Part shown: piece by piece, positions 50,700-63,227 of the stretch
Numbering within the stretch: position 1 is the stretch's first letter
How the letters are laid out: every line of letters starts with the position of its first letter
From: Warburgia ugandensis
Lineage: Eukaryota > Streptophyta > Magnoliopsida > Canellales > Canellaceae
Assembly: GCA_035236585.1 (NCBI GenBank)
Contig: CP141127.1
Coordinates: 77,109,495-77,173,494, forward strand
Length of the DNA: 64,000 bases
Reading direction: 5' to 3'
Made by a program: the position numbers and the translations under genes
The notes under the pieces: model-generated
The model's input: the letters and a program-made list of their open reading frames with translations, nothing else
Told to the model about the DNA's origin: nothing
Databases searched by the model: none

Positions 50700-53690
50700 T
50701 TCCTCTCTATTAAGTACCATGGCTTCATTTAGTCTCAAAATTTTTAGATCTTTCTTCACCACTTCTATTCACGTTCTTTTGGGCCTTTCCCTTGCCCTAT
50801 TATAATCTTATACTTGTATTGCCTCACTCCTTCTGACCGGTGTCGTTTTTTGTCTCCTTTAGACATGTCAAAACTATTTAAGTCTAATCTCCCTCATCTT
50901 GTTACCTATTGATGCTACCCCTAAATTTTATCTAATATTTTCATTCCTAATTTTATTCTTTCTTGTCTTACCACTCATCCATCTCAACATCCTCATTTTT
51001 AAGATGCTTAACCTATGAGCATAATGTTCCTTAACTACCCAACACTCTAATCCATATAACATGAACGGCCTTATGGCCATCCTATAGAATTTTTCTTTTA
51101 GTTTGAGTAGCACTCCCTGATCACAGAAAACTCCAGATGCACATCTCTATTTATTCCAACCCATTTAAATTCTCTAGGTAACCTCGCTCTCAATCTCTTC
51201 ACTCTCATGAATCATTAATCCTAAGTACCAAAAGTGGTCTTTTACGGAGACTTCTTGGTTATCAATCTTGACTAATGTTCCACTCCTACTTGTCTCCTTG
51301 CTAAAATTGCATTCCATATATTTTTGTCTTAGTTCGATTGATTTTAAATCCTTTAGATTCTAATGCTTCTCTCCATAACTCTAGCTTTGTATTTACACTC
51401 TCTATTATCTCATCAAGTAAGACTATATCATCTGCAAATAGCATACACCAGGGAATCTCATCGTGCAAATGTTTTGTTAACTCATCCATAACCAATGTGA
51501 AAAGGTATGGGCTCAATGCCGATCCTTGGTGCAATCCTACAGTGATAGAAAAATCACCAGTCTCACTAATATTTGTTACCGCTTCCTCATACATACATTT
51601 AATTATGTCTATATACTCATGCAAAATCCCTTTCTCACCCAACACCCTCCATATTAACTCTTTAAGGACTATATTATAAGCTTTCTTTAAGTCGATAAAA
51701 ACCATGTGGAGATCTTTTCTCCTGTCCCTATATTTCTCTACTAATTGTCTTAATAAGAAAATAGCTTCCATAGTAGACCTCCCAGGCATGAAACCAAACT
51801 AATTCTCTTACACACTTGTCTCATGTCGTATCATCTTCTCAATCACTCTTTCAAAAAATTTCATAGTGTGGCTCATAAGTTTGATCCCTTGATAATTAGT
51901 ACAGCTCTGTATGTCTCCTTTATTATTATAAATTGGTACAATAAAGCTTTTCCTCCACTCATCAGTCTTTTTTTTTTTTTTTTATAATAGTGTTAAACAA
52001 CTTGGTCAACCAAACTACCCCATTATCTCTCCTATGCTTCCAAACCTCTATTGGTATACTATCGGGCCCCATGCCCTTTCCCAATTTCATCTTTTTAAAG
52101 GCCTCTTTCACTTTAGGTATTCTAATCTTACGTTCATATCTATAATATTCAATGTTATTTAGATTTATAGTATTTTCAATCCCTATATTCTTAGTGTCAT
52201 CATTTAACAATTTTTGAAAGTACATTTTTCACCTTTGTTTGATCTTATCGTCTTTGACTAATACCCTTTGATCATCACTTCTAATGTACCTAATATGATC
52301 TAAGTCCTTACCCTTCTGTTTTTTTACTTTTGCAAGTTTAAACACATCTTTCTCACATTTTCTTGTTCCTAGTCTATTATAGAGCTCATCAAATGCTTAA
52401 GTTTAACCTCACCTACTATTCTCTTAGCAACCTTTATAAAATTCTTATATTGTTCACAGTTTTGCTTATTTCTAGTCTTCTTCATGCTTTAAAACACTCT
52501 TTTTTTTTTAATAACTTTTTGCACTATTTCACTCCATCACCATGTTTCCTTTACTAATTGCCTTTTACCTTACTCCTTAGCCATCTTTTGCCACTTTCTT
52601 AATTGACTCAGCAATATTAATCCACATGGTGTTTACTTCTATTTCATAGTTCCAGTTTTCTTCTACCATCAACTTATTTGTGAATGAAGTTATTTTCTCT
52701 CCTTTTAAGTTTCACCACTTAGTTTTTTGATACCTATTAAGTTCATTTCCTTTCTTCCATCTTTTGATATGGATATCTATAACCATTAATCTATGCTGTA
52801 AGGTTAAACTCTCACCGTGTATCACCTTACAATCCTTATACATTGATTGTTCAGTATTCCTAAGTAGAAAAAAGATTATTTGGCTTTTATGAAGTCCGCT
52901 TTTAAAGGTTATTAAGTATTCATCCCTCTTCTTAAAGAGTGTATTTGTAATAGCCAGGTTATATGACAAAGCAAAATCGATGATAGTTTTCCCCATCTTA
53001 TTTTGTTTACCTATACCATACCCTCCGTGTATTCTATCATATTCTTCCTTTTCTTTTCCTATATAGTTATTTAAGTCTACTCCTATAAATATCCCTTCAG
53101 TGTTGGGAATTTCTTGCATGACGTCCACCATATCTTTCCAAAACTATCTCTTGATTATATCTTCTAACCCTACTTGTGATGTGTATGCACTTATAACATT
53201 TATGATCTGCTCTCCACATCTTTGTTTTAAGAGATTGCTCCAAAGCCAAACCTATTTGGCTTGCCTCTCTCAATAGTGAGTGTCATAATGAGTTTTTCAA
53301 TATGACCCTTAGAGATTGTATCCTTTTCAACCTCAACTCCCATCCTAACAAACTTTTGCTCCCTATCTCACCTATCTGGACCAGCACTAACTGGTCTACC
53401 TTAGAACAAGTTTATTATTATAATTCTATCACTAATTCTTTTAAAGTCTACAACTTTATCCATTATTATTCCTATGACATTTCTATTATTATCCTTTCCT
53501 ACATACCATAATTTATATCCATCGATTTCTCTAGCTTTAGACCCTTTCCATTTGGTTTCTTAGATACAAGCAATGTTGACTCTCCTATTTTTCATCATGT
53601 CGTGTCCATATATTCCATGTGGCAATATGAATCTTATGCTCTGAAGATATGCTATTTACTAGCGCCCTTCTCGACCTCCATGGCATGAAC
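50700..53690 (-). pseudogene. LINE endonuclease/reverse transcriptase pseudogene
   Basis: Reading leftwards, endonuclease remnants lie in 53131-52712 (IFIGVDLNNYIGKEKE, then LQHRLMVIDIHIKRW) with the N-terminal part beyond the 189-bp insert. RT fingers follow in 52225-51962 (KLGKGMGPDSIPIEVWKH). The RT palm lies in 51789-51301 with VFIDLKKAYN, GLHQGSALSPYLF and an intact FADD box. The C-terminal part lies in 51113-50928 (MLRWMSGKTRKNKIRNENIR). Stops and frame changes occur between blocks, and an A-run near 51970 disrupts the linker between fingers and palm. Confidence 0.88.
53214..53402. other. 189-bp insertion in the LINE endonuclease
   Basis: The sister LINE reads GATCTGCTCTCC joined to TAGAACAAG (about 35905). 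Here the same two flanks are separated by about 189 bp that begins ACATCTTTG and ends GGTCTACCT. The insert lacks terminal repeats or a clear duplication, so it may be repair filler or a retro-captured fragment. One open phase on the plus strand continues from it into the LINE and is not a gene. Confidence 0.7.
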
Positions 53691-54228
53691 CCATGTGCAC
53701 TTTTCACTGCACATGGGTTCTAATGCAACCCTTGCCCATTTTTTACCACACCCAGGATCCAATGTAGCGCGTTGCTTCTGGGAGAATGCCCTCGGAACCC
53801 TTACCCATTTTTCACTGCACCTGGGATTCAATGCAGCGCGTCGCTTATGGGGAACGCCTTATCTTGAGAAAATGTTAGTTTTCAATTCATGTCATGTTAG
53901 GGTTGCCATACTTTTAAGAAGCTAGAGATGATTTTCATATCTCCCTTACAAACTAATATACAAATGCATATTCATTTTGGAGCAGGAAAGAAATAACAAA
54001 ATCATCTTCAACTTCTCTCTTGCTAGCTGGCACCTAACGCTAGGGTTACCATACTTTTAAGAAGCTAGATATTATTTTCATTTCTTCCTTACAAACTAAT
54101 ATACAAATACATATTCATTTGCAAGAAGGAAAGAAATAACAAAATCATCTTCAAATTCTCTTTTGCCAACTGGCACCTGATACAAGACCCTTCTTTTTCA
54201 TTCAGACTTGGGACTATCATTGGAGGAG

Positions 54229-54336
54229 TTACTACTACTACTACTACTATTATTATTATTATCATCATCATCTTCTTCTTCTTCTTCTTCTTCTTCTTCT
54301 TCTTCTTCTTCTTCTTTTTCTTCTTCTTCTTCTTCT
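54229..54336 (+). repeat. Compound trinucleotide microsatellite
   Basis: The array runs (TAC)n, (TAT)n, (CAT)n and (CTT)n with one TTTT interruption, over about 108 bp. Confidence 0.95.
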
Positions 54337-55454
54337 AACCTTATCAACCATGGGCCTAACATCTTCCCCTCTTTCTTCTAGATGCTCAACCACTTTTCTC
54401 ATGCGTAAAATGATATGTACATATGTAACTTCAACAATTAAGCAACCATAAAACTTCAGATATTTTACCGAGGGATGCCATGCATAATAAAATCATAAGC
54501 ACGTTATTATAGAATATCACAATATTATATGCCCCTTGCTAAGTGTGATTGTACTGAAAGATAGGGATTGACGGCAAAAGCTGTAGTATTCAATTGTAGG
54601 AACTTGTGCATATCCCAACGGCAACGGCTAATTGCACGCAAATACACAGAGATTGGTGCTCGGAAATTGACCGAGAGGGAGATTGGTGCTCGAATATTGA
54701 CCGCATTTATCCTTTCCTTTTAATTAATTTAAGACTTGATTAGAAAATCTGTCTGCCAATAACCTAAAGCCGGCTACAAATACTATATATCAATGTGTAT
54801 AACTACTACCTTCTAATTAATTATTAAGCAACTTGAATGCTGGTACGGTCGTTTGGGACTTGAGAAAAGTTAAAATAAAGCCACCCCCACTGGGATAAAT
54901 AATCTCTTACACCCCCCTAATTTTATTATGTACAGTATGCGTAATTTTTGTAATGAAAGCACTGATACGTATGGAAGTCCGACCTGTATTTGGTTTAGAA
55001 ACAATTGTGTAGTTTGTACCATGTTGACCTGAAAAATTGCCAAATAAATCAAGGTCTCTTCATATTAGCTTGGGATGGAAGTTGCTACCAAACATGTAGG
55101 CTGAATCATGATCGATTTAAACAATTGATATACCACACATACAGTCAGATTGGTTGCTACTCAAAAAACCAAAAAACAACTAAATGAAAATAAACAAAAA
55201 TCCCAAAAAATGAAATAATCATTGAATTATTTATCAAGATCCAGCGTTAAAAAATAAAATAAAAAAGGCAATAACCACATGGTTAAAAAATACTTTTGGG
55301 CCGTTCACAGTAGCAGCCGTAGCCTAGCGTAATAGTGATTCTTTCCAGTCATGGGAAGCCCCTGGGTGTCGTGGAGATGAAGAGTAAATGAATCAGAGAA
55401 CCATGGTTGATTCAAGTAAGGGAATATGACAAACTAAGGAACCATTAATTGGAG

Positions 55455-55458
<4 letters not shown>

Positions 55459-55513
<55 letters not shown>
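55459..55513 (+). repeat. (CT)n microsatellite, about 55 bp
   Basis: A perfect dinucleotide run. Confidence 0.96.
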
Positions 55514-55515
<2 letters not shown>

Positions 55516-55923
55516 GCAGCAACGTGTTAGGTAATGAAAGCAACCTTTCCCCCAATCTTCCAGCATCAACGTGCTAACAATGTGTCCACTACTAACTACC
55601 AGCTAATAAAAAGGCTAAAATGCGTTAGGTAACGAAATAGTAACAAGATCCGATGCATATTCGGTCCGGTTAATGTCCAGTGTACATATCAACTTTGAGA
55701 CTCGGTCGGAAGCAGGTAGAAATGGACTTCTGGACCACGACCTATCCAATGTGGAGCGTTAAACACGAACAGTTCGTCCTATTCAAGGTGACTCCCTTTC
55801 GTAGGATAGTGATGGAAGCATGGAGGTGTGATATGATGTTGTCCTCACCAACCCCTAGATGAGCAGAGGGAAGACACTCCAGGAGCAACGGCCTCCACCT
55901 TTGACATCCCTTGTTTGTGGATA

Positions 55924-56010
55924 ATGATAAGAAATTGAAGATTTAATCTAATATAACTGTTCTCAAAATGATAAGAAATTGAAGATTTAATCTAATATAA
56001 CTGTTGTCAA
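55924..56010 (+). repeat. 44-bp tandem duplication
   Basis: ATGATAAGAAATTGAAGATT and the following 24 bases occur twice in a row, differing at about one position (CTGTTCTC against CTGTTGTC). Confidence 0.9.
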
Positions 56011-58539
56011 GTATCGGGAGAGGTATTAGTGAGAGTGCTGCCAATGGAATCAGACCACGAGGATCCGACATCACCAAATTAGGACATGCACCCAAGGTTT
56101 TCATCTAATAGAACAGAATGAATCCAAATCTAGACGTCCGATTGTTAGTTGGATCTTGTTATTGAGTGTCATCATCTATCATTTCATCTGGACAGCTAAT
56201 GTCCGATGTAGGGTAGTTTCGTGCTGTCGGCCCCAGATAGTGGTGGGACCAACTGATAAGCGGTGGTTTGGCCTTCGCCGCCTAACATAACTGATTACTG
56301 AACGAGGACACTGCATTTGTCTTATAAGGCTTCGAGCCAGATAAGATTTTCTTTTTTCTTTTTCTTTTTTTTATAGAAAAAGCAAAGAAATCATAAATAT
56401 TTTCCGAGTGGGCAATTGGGATCTTATCAAGTAGACTTATACTTTGCCTTTTCTTTAGTTCTAAGTCATTCACATGTTTAAAATGACTTGGATAGGCTAA
56501 GCATTAAATTTCATGCCCATTAGATAATTTATCCTATAACTAAGAATTTACAGGAGCTTTAGGAAAGTAAGCCTTCATAAAGTAATTGTCACTGCTTATA
56601 AACTCGAACCTGGATGATCTATCCATGATCAGGATGAAAGCTGAGAGATTTGATTGTTGCATCATAAGAAAAAAAAAAAAAAAAAGGAAGGAAGGAAGAA
56701 GAAAAACCTTATTTTTGGTTGTTGTTGAAATGTGTTCATTCATTCCTATATTTATCATACTAATTTCTACTCTACCTTCCCAAAGTTCATTCTCCGAAAA
56801 ACTCTATTTGGCCCACTCATCAATTGAATCAAAACTCTATTTCTAACTCAAGCTTTGAATTTCAACTTAATAAAATATAAGATAAATTTTACCGCTTAAT
56901 TCTACAAAAGAGACAAGTAAAATACACTGAAACTAAATAAAATCTAAATGTACACTTGGATCTATCATTCCTCAAGAAAGCAACTATTAGCTGATATATG
57001 ATCCAGATTCTACCACTATTAGCTAATACATCATCCAGATTCTACATCTAAGTTGAAATTTTCCAGCAAAAGATCAGGTGCCACCCCGAACCCGCAAACA
57101 AGCATAAACAAAAAGAGACGCCTTGTCGTCTACAACCAACGGCAGCTTTTGCGATGTGAGAGAAGATTACCAAATCATTTTAAGGATCAGAAAGAAGAGA
57201 TATCGCCGAGGAGGTACCCATCGTCGAAGGTTGCTCTCGTTGAGGGCGACAACGGGACGGTTGCCGTGCAGCGCCTCGACTAATCTATGATGTAACCAAT
57301 TATCTATTTGGAACTGGCTAAAGACCCCTTTAACAAATAATGCGCTTTATGCAAAAAATTTCTGGCTGAGTGAGGGGGAGAATGCTTTATTTTAGTTGGC
57401 TGCTCCAACTAACTGATCCAACCCGTTGATGTGATTACCATATTTTGGATTGTTTAAAGCCCAAAAATCGCATATTTAGCAGCAAAAGGGACATAAAGTT
57501 GGTTGAGAAGATCTCCCAATTCGTAATCTTCACGTTGTTTGGATAAATAATTATATCAACCCAGAGTAGACACAATACGCTCATTATATCCTGCCCGTTG
57601 GAAACTCTCGTACGCGCAATAGAATTGACCGTACCAATAAAACCAGAGAAACTATATGATTAGTCGGCTGACCACAAATACAAGTTTTCTTAGATCAGCT
57701 AAAAGTAAAAGTGGGGTCTAAATTGTGATTTCTTGATGCTTTTGTCCTCGATTTACAATCCCCCCCCAAATACGTTCAGCGAATGTGACCATTCTACGAC
57801 CAAAAACAATTTTTTTCTTTTTTTAGTGGCACCACATCGAGGTGATCATAAGAGTACGCCTATTCATCTAACCTCGCGAGAACCTAGGCTTTAGCTTCTC
57901 TGCATGCGAAGAAAATTAATTAATTAATTAATTAAAGCATAACTTGAAAGCCATGGGATTCATGGCAATCAAGCCACTAAAACACTTTTAACAGAGACCA
58001 AAAACACAAATGGTGGACTAACAAATGTTCTTGTACCAATATCTTCCAGCGTGGTGGTGTAAGCAGTCTCCCCCGTATGTGTCCAGCTTATATATAGATA
58101 TAGACATGCACATCATGGCTAAAGAATACTTGAACTTTTTTTCATCTTTACAGGTAAATGACAACTCAAAAGTATTAATCAAGAATTTGCGTGCACTCCA
58201 ATCACAGAAAAAGGATCTGAACTGGATGATAAAGACCCTGACAACATACGTTTCCTGAAGCCTTATCTCCGTAAATTATTGAGAGGTGTAATATCATCTA
58301 TAGGGAGGGAACAGTATTGCAAGATGCCTTAGCTAAAGAGACTACTTTACTAGAACATGTAAGTGGATGTCTAATAAATCTAATCCACCTAAATTGCTTT
58401 AAAGTTTTTATAGAGGATGTTTATATATTATGATTATGAGTCTCGCTCAAGATTTTAGATGCACGAGGTGGGTGTTTTTTTGTTGTATTTTATCTTCATT
58501 CATGTACCTTTCTATAAATATCTATGCTCGCAACTAATG

Positions 58540-60420
58540 CAACAAAACTTGTAGCTTTAATCCACTTTCTTTTAGTTTCTTCTATTTTATCAGGGTACCA
58601 AAGTAGGAAAGATAATTCGAGAGTGTCTACTTTTCTAAATCTCCATTCTGGCATCTTTTTTGAGTGGTCTCCTCAATTATCTTCATTTGTCACGGCTATT
58701 CTTGTTTCACCTGAATTGACTAGTGATTATTATTCTACCTAGTTTCATGCCATGAGAATGGCTCCATACTAAAAACAAATTTGGCTTCGTTGACAGATCT
58801 ATCCAAGACCTAATCTCAATCCTACATAATATCCTAAGTGGGAAAGGGTGAATGACATGGTCGCTGTTTTGCTTCTAGTTTTCTTTGAAATTACTCAAGC
58901 CAATTCGGATGATTTGAATGAGTGTTTTTGTCAACCTAATGGTCCCAGAGTTTTTCAAATCAAGCAATCTCTATCTTTCCTTGAAAAGAGACTTTATCTA
59001 TGTCCACATACTCTACAAAATTAAAGTCAATTATAGGATGAATTGGCTTCTTACACTTCATTCTTTCTCCTACGAAATTTCTAAAGCAGTCTCAAATCAC
59101 CACCAACCAGAACAAGTGATGAATTTTTTAGAAGGGTTGCATTAATATTATGGTCCCATCTGTAGTCAAATTTTGCTTCGATCTTGTTGTACCTAGAGCA
59201 CCAGCCTTGGTTGCAGCAAATCGTAAGCTTCTATGGTTCCGCAGAAAAAACCTCAACGACACCCACATTGTACTCATTGCAGTGTCAATGGCCATGTTAC
59301 TGAATATTATTATGAGATCACCAGCTAACTAGAGATTGCAATGTTGATGGTCATAAGATGGATTGCTACAAAGTTCAAGGCTACCCAACAAAGAAACTTG
59401 TGAGTGCAAATCCATGCCACCAATAGCACAAACATACCATCAAATGATGACCTCTCTGATATGGCATATTCATCAACCTTTGCACTCATCACCCAAGAAC
59501 AATATCAACATATTTTCAGACTTCTCACTAAAAGGTAGTTTGAAGTTGTAGCCAATTTCACAAGTACTACTCTCACCCTTCACATATTGTGAGTTCTAGA
59601 TTATTGACATAGTGGCCACCAATCATGTATTTTGCCTCTAGTTTGTCTCAATCATTTTCTTCTAAAACCACTTTATTAGAAGTTCAACTTCCTAATAGTA
59701 TGATCGTACTATTACACATATGGGCTCTGTATGTCTTTATTCTAAACTTCAACTTGATAATGTTTTCATGTCCCATTTGTTAAGTTCAATCTATTGTCTA
59801 TTTCCCAACTTACAAAGTCACTTAATTATTGCTTTACTTTCTCTACCATTGTGTCTTTTAGTACCTATCCTCAAGGAAGAAGATGGGAGTCAATAGGTCC
59901 CTTAATGGCCTTTAGTATTTTCAGGCTTCGGTAGTCATATATGCTATATCAAAGTTCTCTTTTGACATTTGGCACTAGCATCTAGGACATCCCTTAATTT
60001 CTAAGTTACAATTTTAAGTTCAATCTACACCTCCAATATCAAGTTAAAATAATAGCATTTGAGATATTTTTCCTCTTGCTACTAAACAATATCATTTACC
60101 TTTTTCTACTAGTTCAATTCTATATACTAATATGTTTCAACTGATATATTATAATATTTTGGGTGATTTATCTATACGTACTTTGTTTGGAGCTCATTGT
60201 TTTCTAATGACTGTTGATGATTTAGTCGATGCACTTGGTTATATACAAATAAGATGCTAAGGCTTATTTATAAGTCTTTTTTGCTCTAGTTAAGACTCAA
60301 TACCATTATCTTGTTCAAAAAATTCAAACGGATAATGGCATTGAGTTCCTCCTTAAAGATATGACTCCTTTTAAAATAATCATGTAATTCATCATTGATA
60401 TGGTTGTATCACAACTTGCG
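58540..60420 (+). pseudogene. Ty1/copia gag-protease-integrase remnant
   Basis: Broken plus-strand frames follow the copia order. Gag contains KNKFGFVDRSI, PKWERVNDMV (about 58770-58870) and CFCQPNGPRVFQIKQSLSFL (58925-58980). A zinc-knuckle-like CTHCSVNGHVTEYYYE follows (about 59267-59320), then a protease-site relic reading DIVATNHV in shifted frame (about 59600-59625). A GAG-pre-integrase relic (WH-HLGHP, about 59970-59995) and an integrase relic with QTDNGIEFLL (about 60330-60355) come last. Sequence then stops near 60420, before reverse transcriptase. No LTRs were identified. The copy is old: nearly every domain has a stop or frameshift. Confidence 0.78.
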
Positions 60421-60619
60421 TTGTGATTTTTAGCTAGTCTCAACTTTATTCTTTTTACCATCCTTTTATTTCTACATATCCACCTTCTAATATCTCCACA
60501 TTCAAAGTTTCTCTATACATCTGCACACTTCCTCTCCATCTTTAAAACAAACCATGATGGATGAACACGTGACTTCATATGTGTGACACCTCGGGTTTTC
60601 TAAACCTTTTTTCAATTTC

Positions 60620-60683
<64 letters not shown>

Positions 60684-61345
60684 TTGTTTTTATAAAATAG
60701 GCGAGATCACTGAAAGAGAAAACTTGCATTTACATAATGAATGCAGTGTTTAAAAGAAATGTCCAAAAAGAAAACCCCAAGGGTCATCCAAGATCTAAAA
60801 CCACGTCAATAAACAAATATCAAATTGTCGGTACGCTGAGCATGCTAAATCTAAAATTACAACAAATCAAACATGGTTGTGAAAAGACAATAATAACAAT
60901 AAGTCCAAAATCTCTGAGGGTCCGTCCATGATCACCACATTATACACACATCACCAAGTAAAGGTATACTATACAAATAGTGCGGGTCTAATCCATGCAA
61001 AATATCAACATTCATGTACAGCCCAAAAAGTCTATCCACAAGTTGAATGCTCTACCTCAAACTCATGACTTACTTATTATAAAAATGCATTAACCAAATC
61101 ACTAGATAGATAGGCATTTTACAAAATGAAAACTTCATTCTCAATTTTACAAAAATTTTATAAAAATGTTTCATTTGCCTTTTTCCCATAAATGTTTCTT
61201 TATCGCAGAATCTATCCTAATTTTTGTTCTAATGGTAATTAATCCAACTTCTAATAATAAAAAAATTTCTTCCAGCATTTCATATCTTCAACAACTCCAA
61301 TAATGAGCATATCAGATTGTTCTAGAAAGACGAGTGCGGCCTAGG
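60421..61345. other. Intergenic, possible LTR start, microsatellite
   Basis: TGTGTGACACCTCGGGTTTTC at about 60579-60600 resembles an LTR start, but no partner or end was identified. A (ATA)n run follows. The rest is AT-rich without a supported gene. Confidence 0.4.
60622..60683 (+). repeat. (ATA)n microsatellite, about 62 bp
   Basis: A perfect trinucleotide run. The minus frame with a Tyr run (60502-60729) is its artefact. Confidence 0.96.
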
Positions 61346-61990
61346 TTAAATATCATCTAGATCTCCCTGTCTTGGACGGTAGATGTATCTTCTGATGACT
61401 TCTTTGAATTGCACAATCAAATTAGTTTTAAACTCACTAGGATCTACAGCGGTCGAATCAGATGAACAGAACCGATCAACTAGGAGATAGATCCATCCGC
61501 ACAAGCGGGGACCACAAGGCAACTTTCAGTCATGAGCCGTGACAGCAGCAGGAGCACAGATTTGCATACCATAAGTAATCTGTATGCCATCCTGTATAGC
61601 GCGGGGGCAAAGGGGTAGAGTAAGTATAGTGGCTGAGTTTGAGCGTTGCTATTGGTGCCACGTAGGGAGGTTGGTCAGGGAACGTGTCAAAGCCCGTCGC
61701 CTTTTTATGGCGCACACGCCGCCGGCGGGCACTTAATTTCTCTTGCCCCCACACCTTCTCCCGTTCTATTGCCAAAACATATGACCTTCCGCTTACCAGG
61801 CAACAACAACAAACAAACCCCGACTTAAATCCTCCCCTTCTTAACCTCCGTCCATTCACTTTCTCTCCCTCCAAGCTTTCCTTTTTTTTTGCTCTCCACT
61901 ATTGATTGATGAGAGCAACAAAAACAACGACTTTTCAGACAAGAAGAAGAAGACGAAGCGGCGAAGGCTGAGAAAGAAGAAGATACAAGA
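61346..61990 (+). promoter_or_regulatory. Upstream and 5' leader region of the OXS3-like gene
   Basis: This is the only GC-richer, apparently single-copy stretch before the gene. It contains CCACGTAG (61658-61665), an ACGT-core element similar to ABREs, a T-rich/TTTTTATGG stretch near 61700 that might serve as a TATA element, and CT-rich leader sequence (about 61860-61890). A purine-rich leader GAAGAAGAAGACGAAG runs up to the start codon. The transcription start cannot be fixed from sequence alone. Confidence 0.4.
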
Positions 61991-62448
61991 ATGTCTCTGG
62001 TATGTGGTAGCAGGGAGGTAACGGCTGGGCCCACTGTCGGTTTTCAGGGTGATTCGACGAGTAGTGCCTATGTTACCAAGGGGCAGCAGCAGGACCAGGA
62101 GGTTGTTATCAAGGGACTTTCTTGCATTGAAGCTTATTTGAAGGAGCGGGATGGGGAATCGGCGGAGAGAAGGGGCTTTTGTTTGGGTTCGCCGGAACCG
62201 TCCGAGGAGAGTTCGTCGATAGGCGTTGGTGGGGACAGTTCTTGTGCGTCGGATGATGACTCTGGGGAGGAAGAGGCTGTCCAGAGCAAACTCAAAGGGG
62301 GTTTGGGTTCCATGGGCTTGTTGGAAGATTCTCTTCCCATCAAGTGGGTTTCTTTCTTCTTCCTTTTTTTTTAAGGACAAATTTTGAATCTGGTGGATCT
62401 GTATTTCATCCGAGTTTGTGGATTTTTTGGTTCTTTTGATGAAGAAAG

Positions 62449-62508
<60 letters not shown>

Positions 62509-63227
62509 CCTAAAATCTTTGGTTGCCTTTTTTTTTTTTTGGTTCAATGTTGAGCAGACTTCAACTGAATTTTTGATTATCTCTATGACTACTTTTACAA
62601 AAACACCGTCTTTTGTTGTTTTTTTTGAACTATCGATGTGGTTGTCAGCAGTTTGTGGATTTTCGTATTAAAAACAAAAAAATTTGCTTAATTTCGGTGG
62701 TTGAAATTTCCTAAGCACCTTATTAATCAAAATGATTGTAGCTTTTCCATTTATGTGCTGTCATTTCTTTCAATTGGCTTTGTAGGAATTTTTTTTCTTC
62801 TTATCTAAAATAATACTTGGCTGCCTATTTCTGCAAATTCTAATTCTTTTTAAATAAATTCTGTCTCAAAATTGTTCAAAGTAATTGTTAACCCAAATTC
62901 AGTTGTTTTCTCAGAAGGGGTCTCTCGAATTTCTTCTCTGGGAAGTCGAAATCATTTGCTAATTTGTCAAACGTGACATCTGTTAAAGATCTTGCAAAGC
63001 CGGAGAATCCATTCAACAAGAGAAGAAGAACACTCATGGCCTGCAAATCAGGTTGGTCCAGAAGATCTTTCTGCAACTCTATGCCAGTCTTATCCCCTGA
63101 CCCAGTAGAAGATGAAGAAGTAGAGAGGAAGGACTTGTTGTCACCACCTTTACCCATCCAAGGAAGGAAATTCAAGACCTTCAAATCACCAAAGTCTTTC
63201 TTCCTCACAGATCGCAGCAATGCATAA
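61991..63227 (+). CDS. OXS3-like: OXIDATIVE STRESS 3-like protein, two exons
   Basis: Exon 1 is 61991-62343 and exon 2 is 62915-63227, joined through a GT...AG intron to give 221 residues. The family (OXS3 and its O3L relatives) consists of nuclear, chromatin-associated plant proteins linked to tolerance of heavy metals and oxidative stress. Its signature is seen across the splice: KRGLSNFFSGKSKSF then ANLSNVTSVKDLAKPENPF then NKRRR, residues about 118-155. Upstream, residues 60-95 are Ser/Glu-rich and acidic. The C-terminus has Pro/Glu-rich PVLSPDPVEDEEVE, then FKTFKSPKSFFL, and ends DRSNA. The start is the first ATG after a purine-rich leader and opens the only long frame. The protein has no signal peptide or membrane segment. 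The basic KRRR run may help nuclear import. No frameshift or stop is present, so it is probably functional. Confidence 0.85.
62344..62914 (+). other. Intron of the OXS3-like gene
   Basis: The 571-nt intron has donor CAA/GTGGGT and acceptor TTCTCAG/AAGG. It interrupts a Lys codon after two bases. It is T-rich and contains (GA)n at 62453-62507. Reading through the donor gives an out-of-family tail (VSFFFLFF), which supports splicing here. Confidence 0.85.
62453..62507 (+). repeat. (GA)n microsatellite in the intron
   Basis: A perfect run of about 54 bp, 110 bp into the intron of the OXS3-like gene. Confidence 0.97.

Larger units (their letters stand above)
50653..54228 (-). mobile_element. RTE-clade LINE, full length with a 189-bp insert
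   Basis: It is the third copy of the family, collinear with 33317-36720. On the minus strand it has 5' tandem monomers (about 53690-53860 and 53898-54180), endonuclease, reverse transcriptase and the 3' end TTGGAATAAGGTCTT followed by (AAT)n. The 5' end near 54228 abuts a compound trinucleotide tract (54229-54336), so both ends lie in microsatellite and no unambiguous target duplication can be read. An extra segment at about 53214-53402 interrupts the endonuclease. Confidence 0.9.
54337..58430. other. Low-copy intergenic DNA, no supported gene
   Basis: A stretch with mixed base composition. It holds a (CT)n run at 55459-55513 and an almost perfect 44-bp tandem duplication at 55924-56010. A 76-residue open frame at 57053-57283 contains a basic stretch (NKKRRLVV, then RRYPSSKVAL). 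Its codon pattern and lack of partners do not support a protein. A 77-residue frame at 58025-58258 has no recognisable domain. Confidence 0.45.

Noticed and set aside
57053..57283. 76-residue basic frame as a small gene
   Set aside because: Could be a nuclear-protein fragment, but neither a domain nor splice partners are visible.
61856..62380. 174-residue minus frame, and 62888-63220 minus frame, over the OXS3-like exons
   Set aside because: They are antisense shadows. The plus strand carries the family motif across a consistent GT-AG splice.
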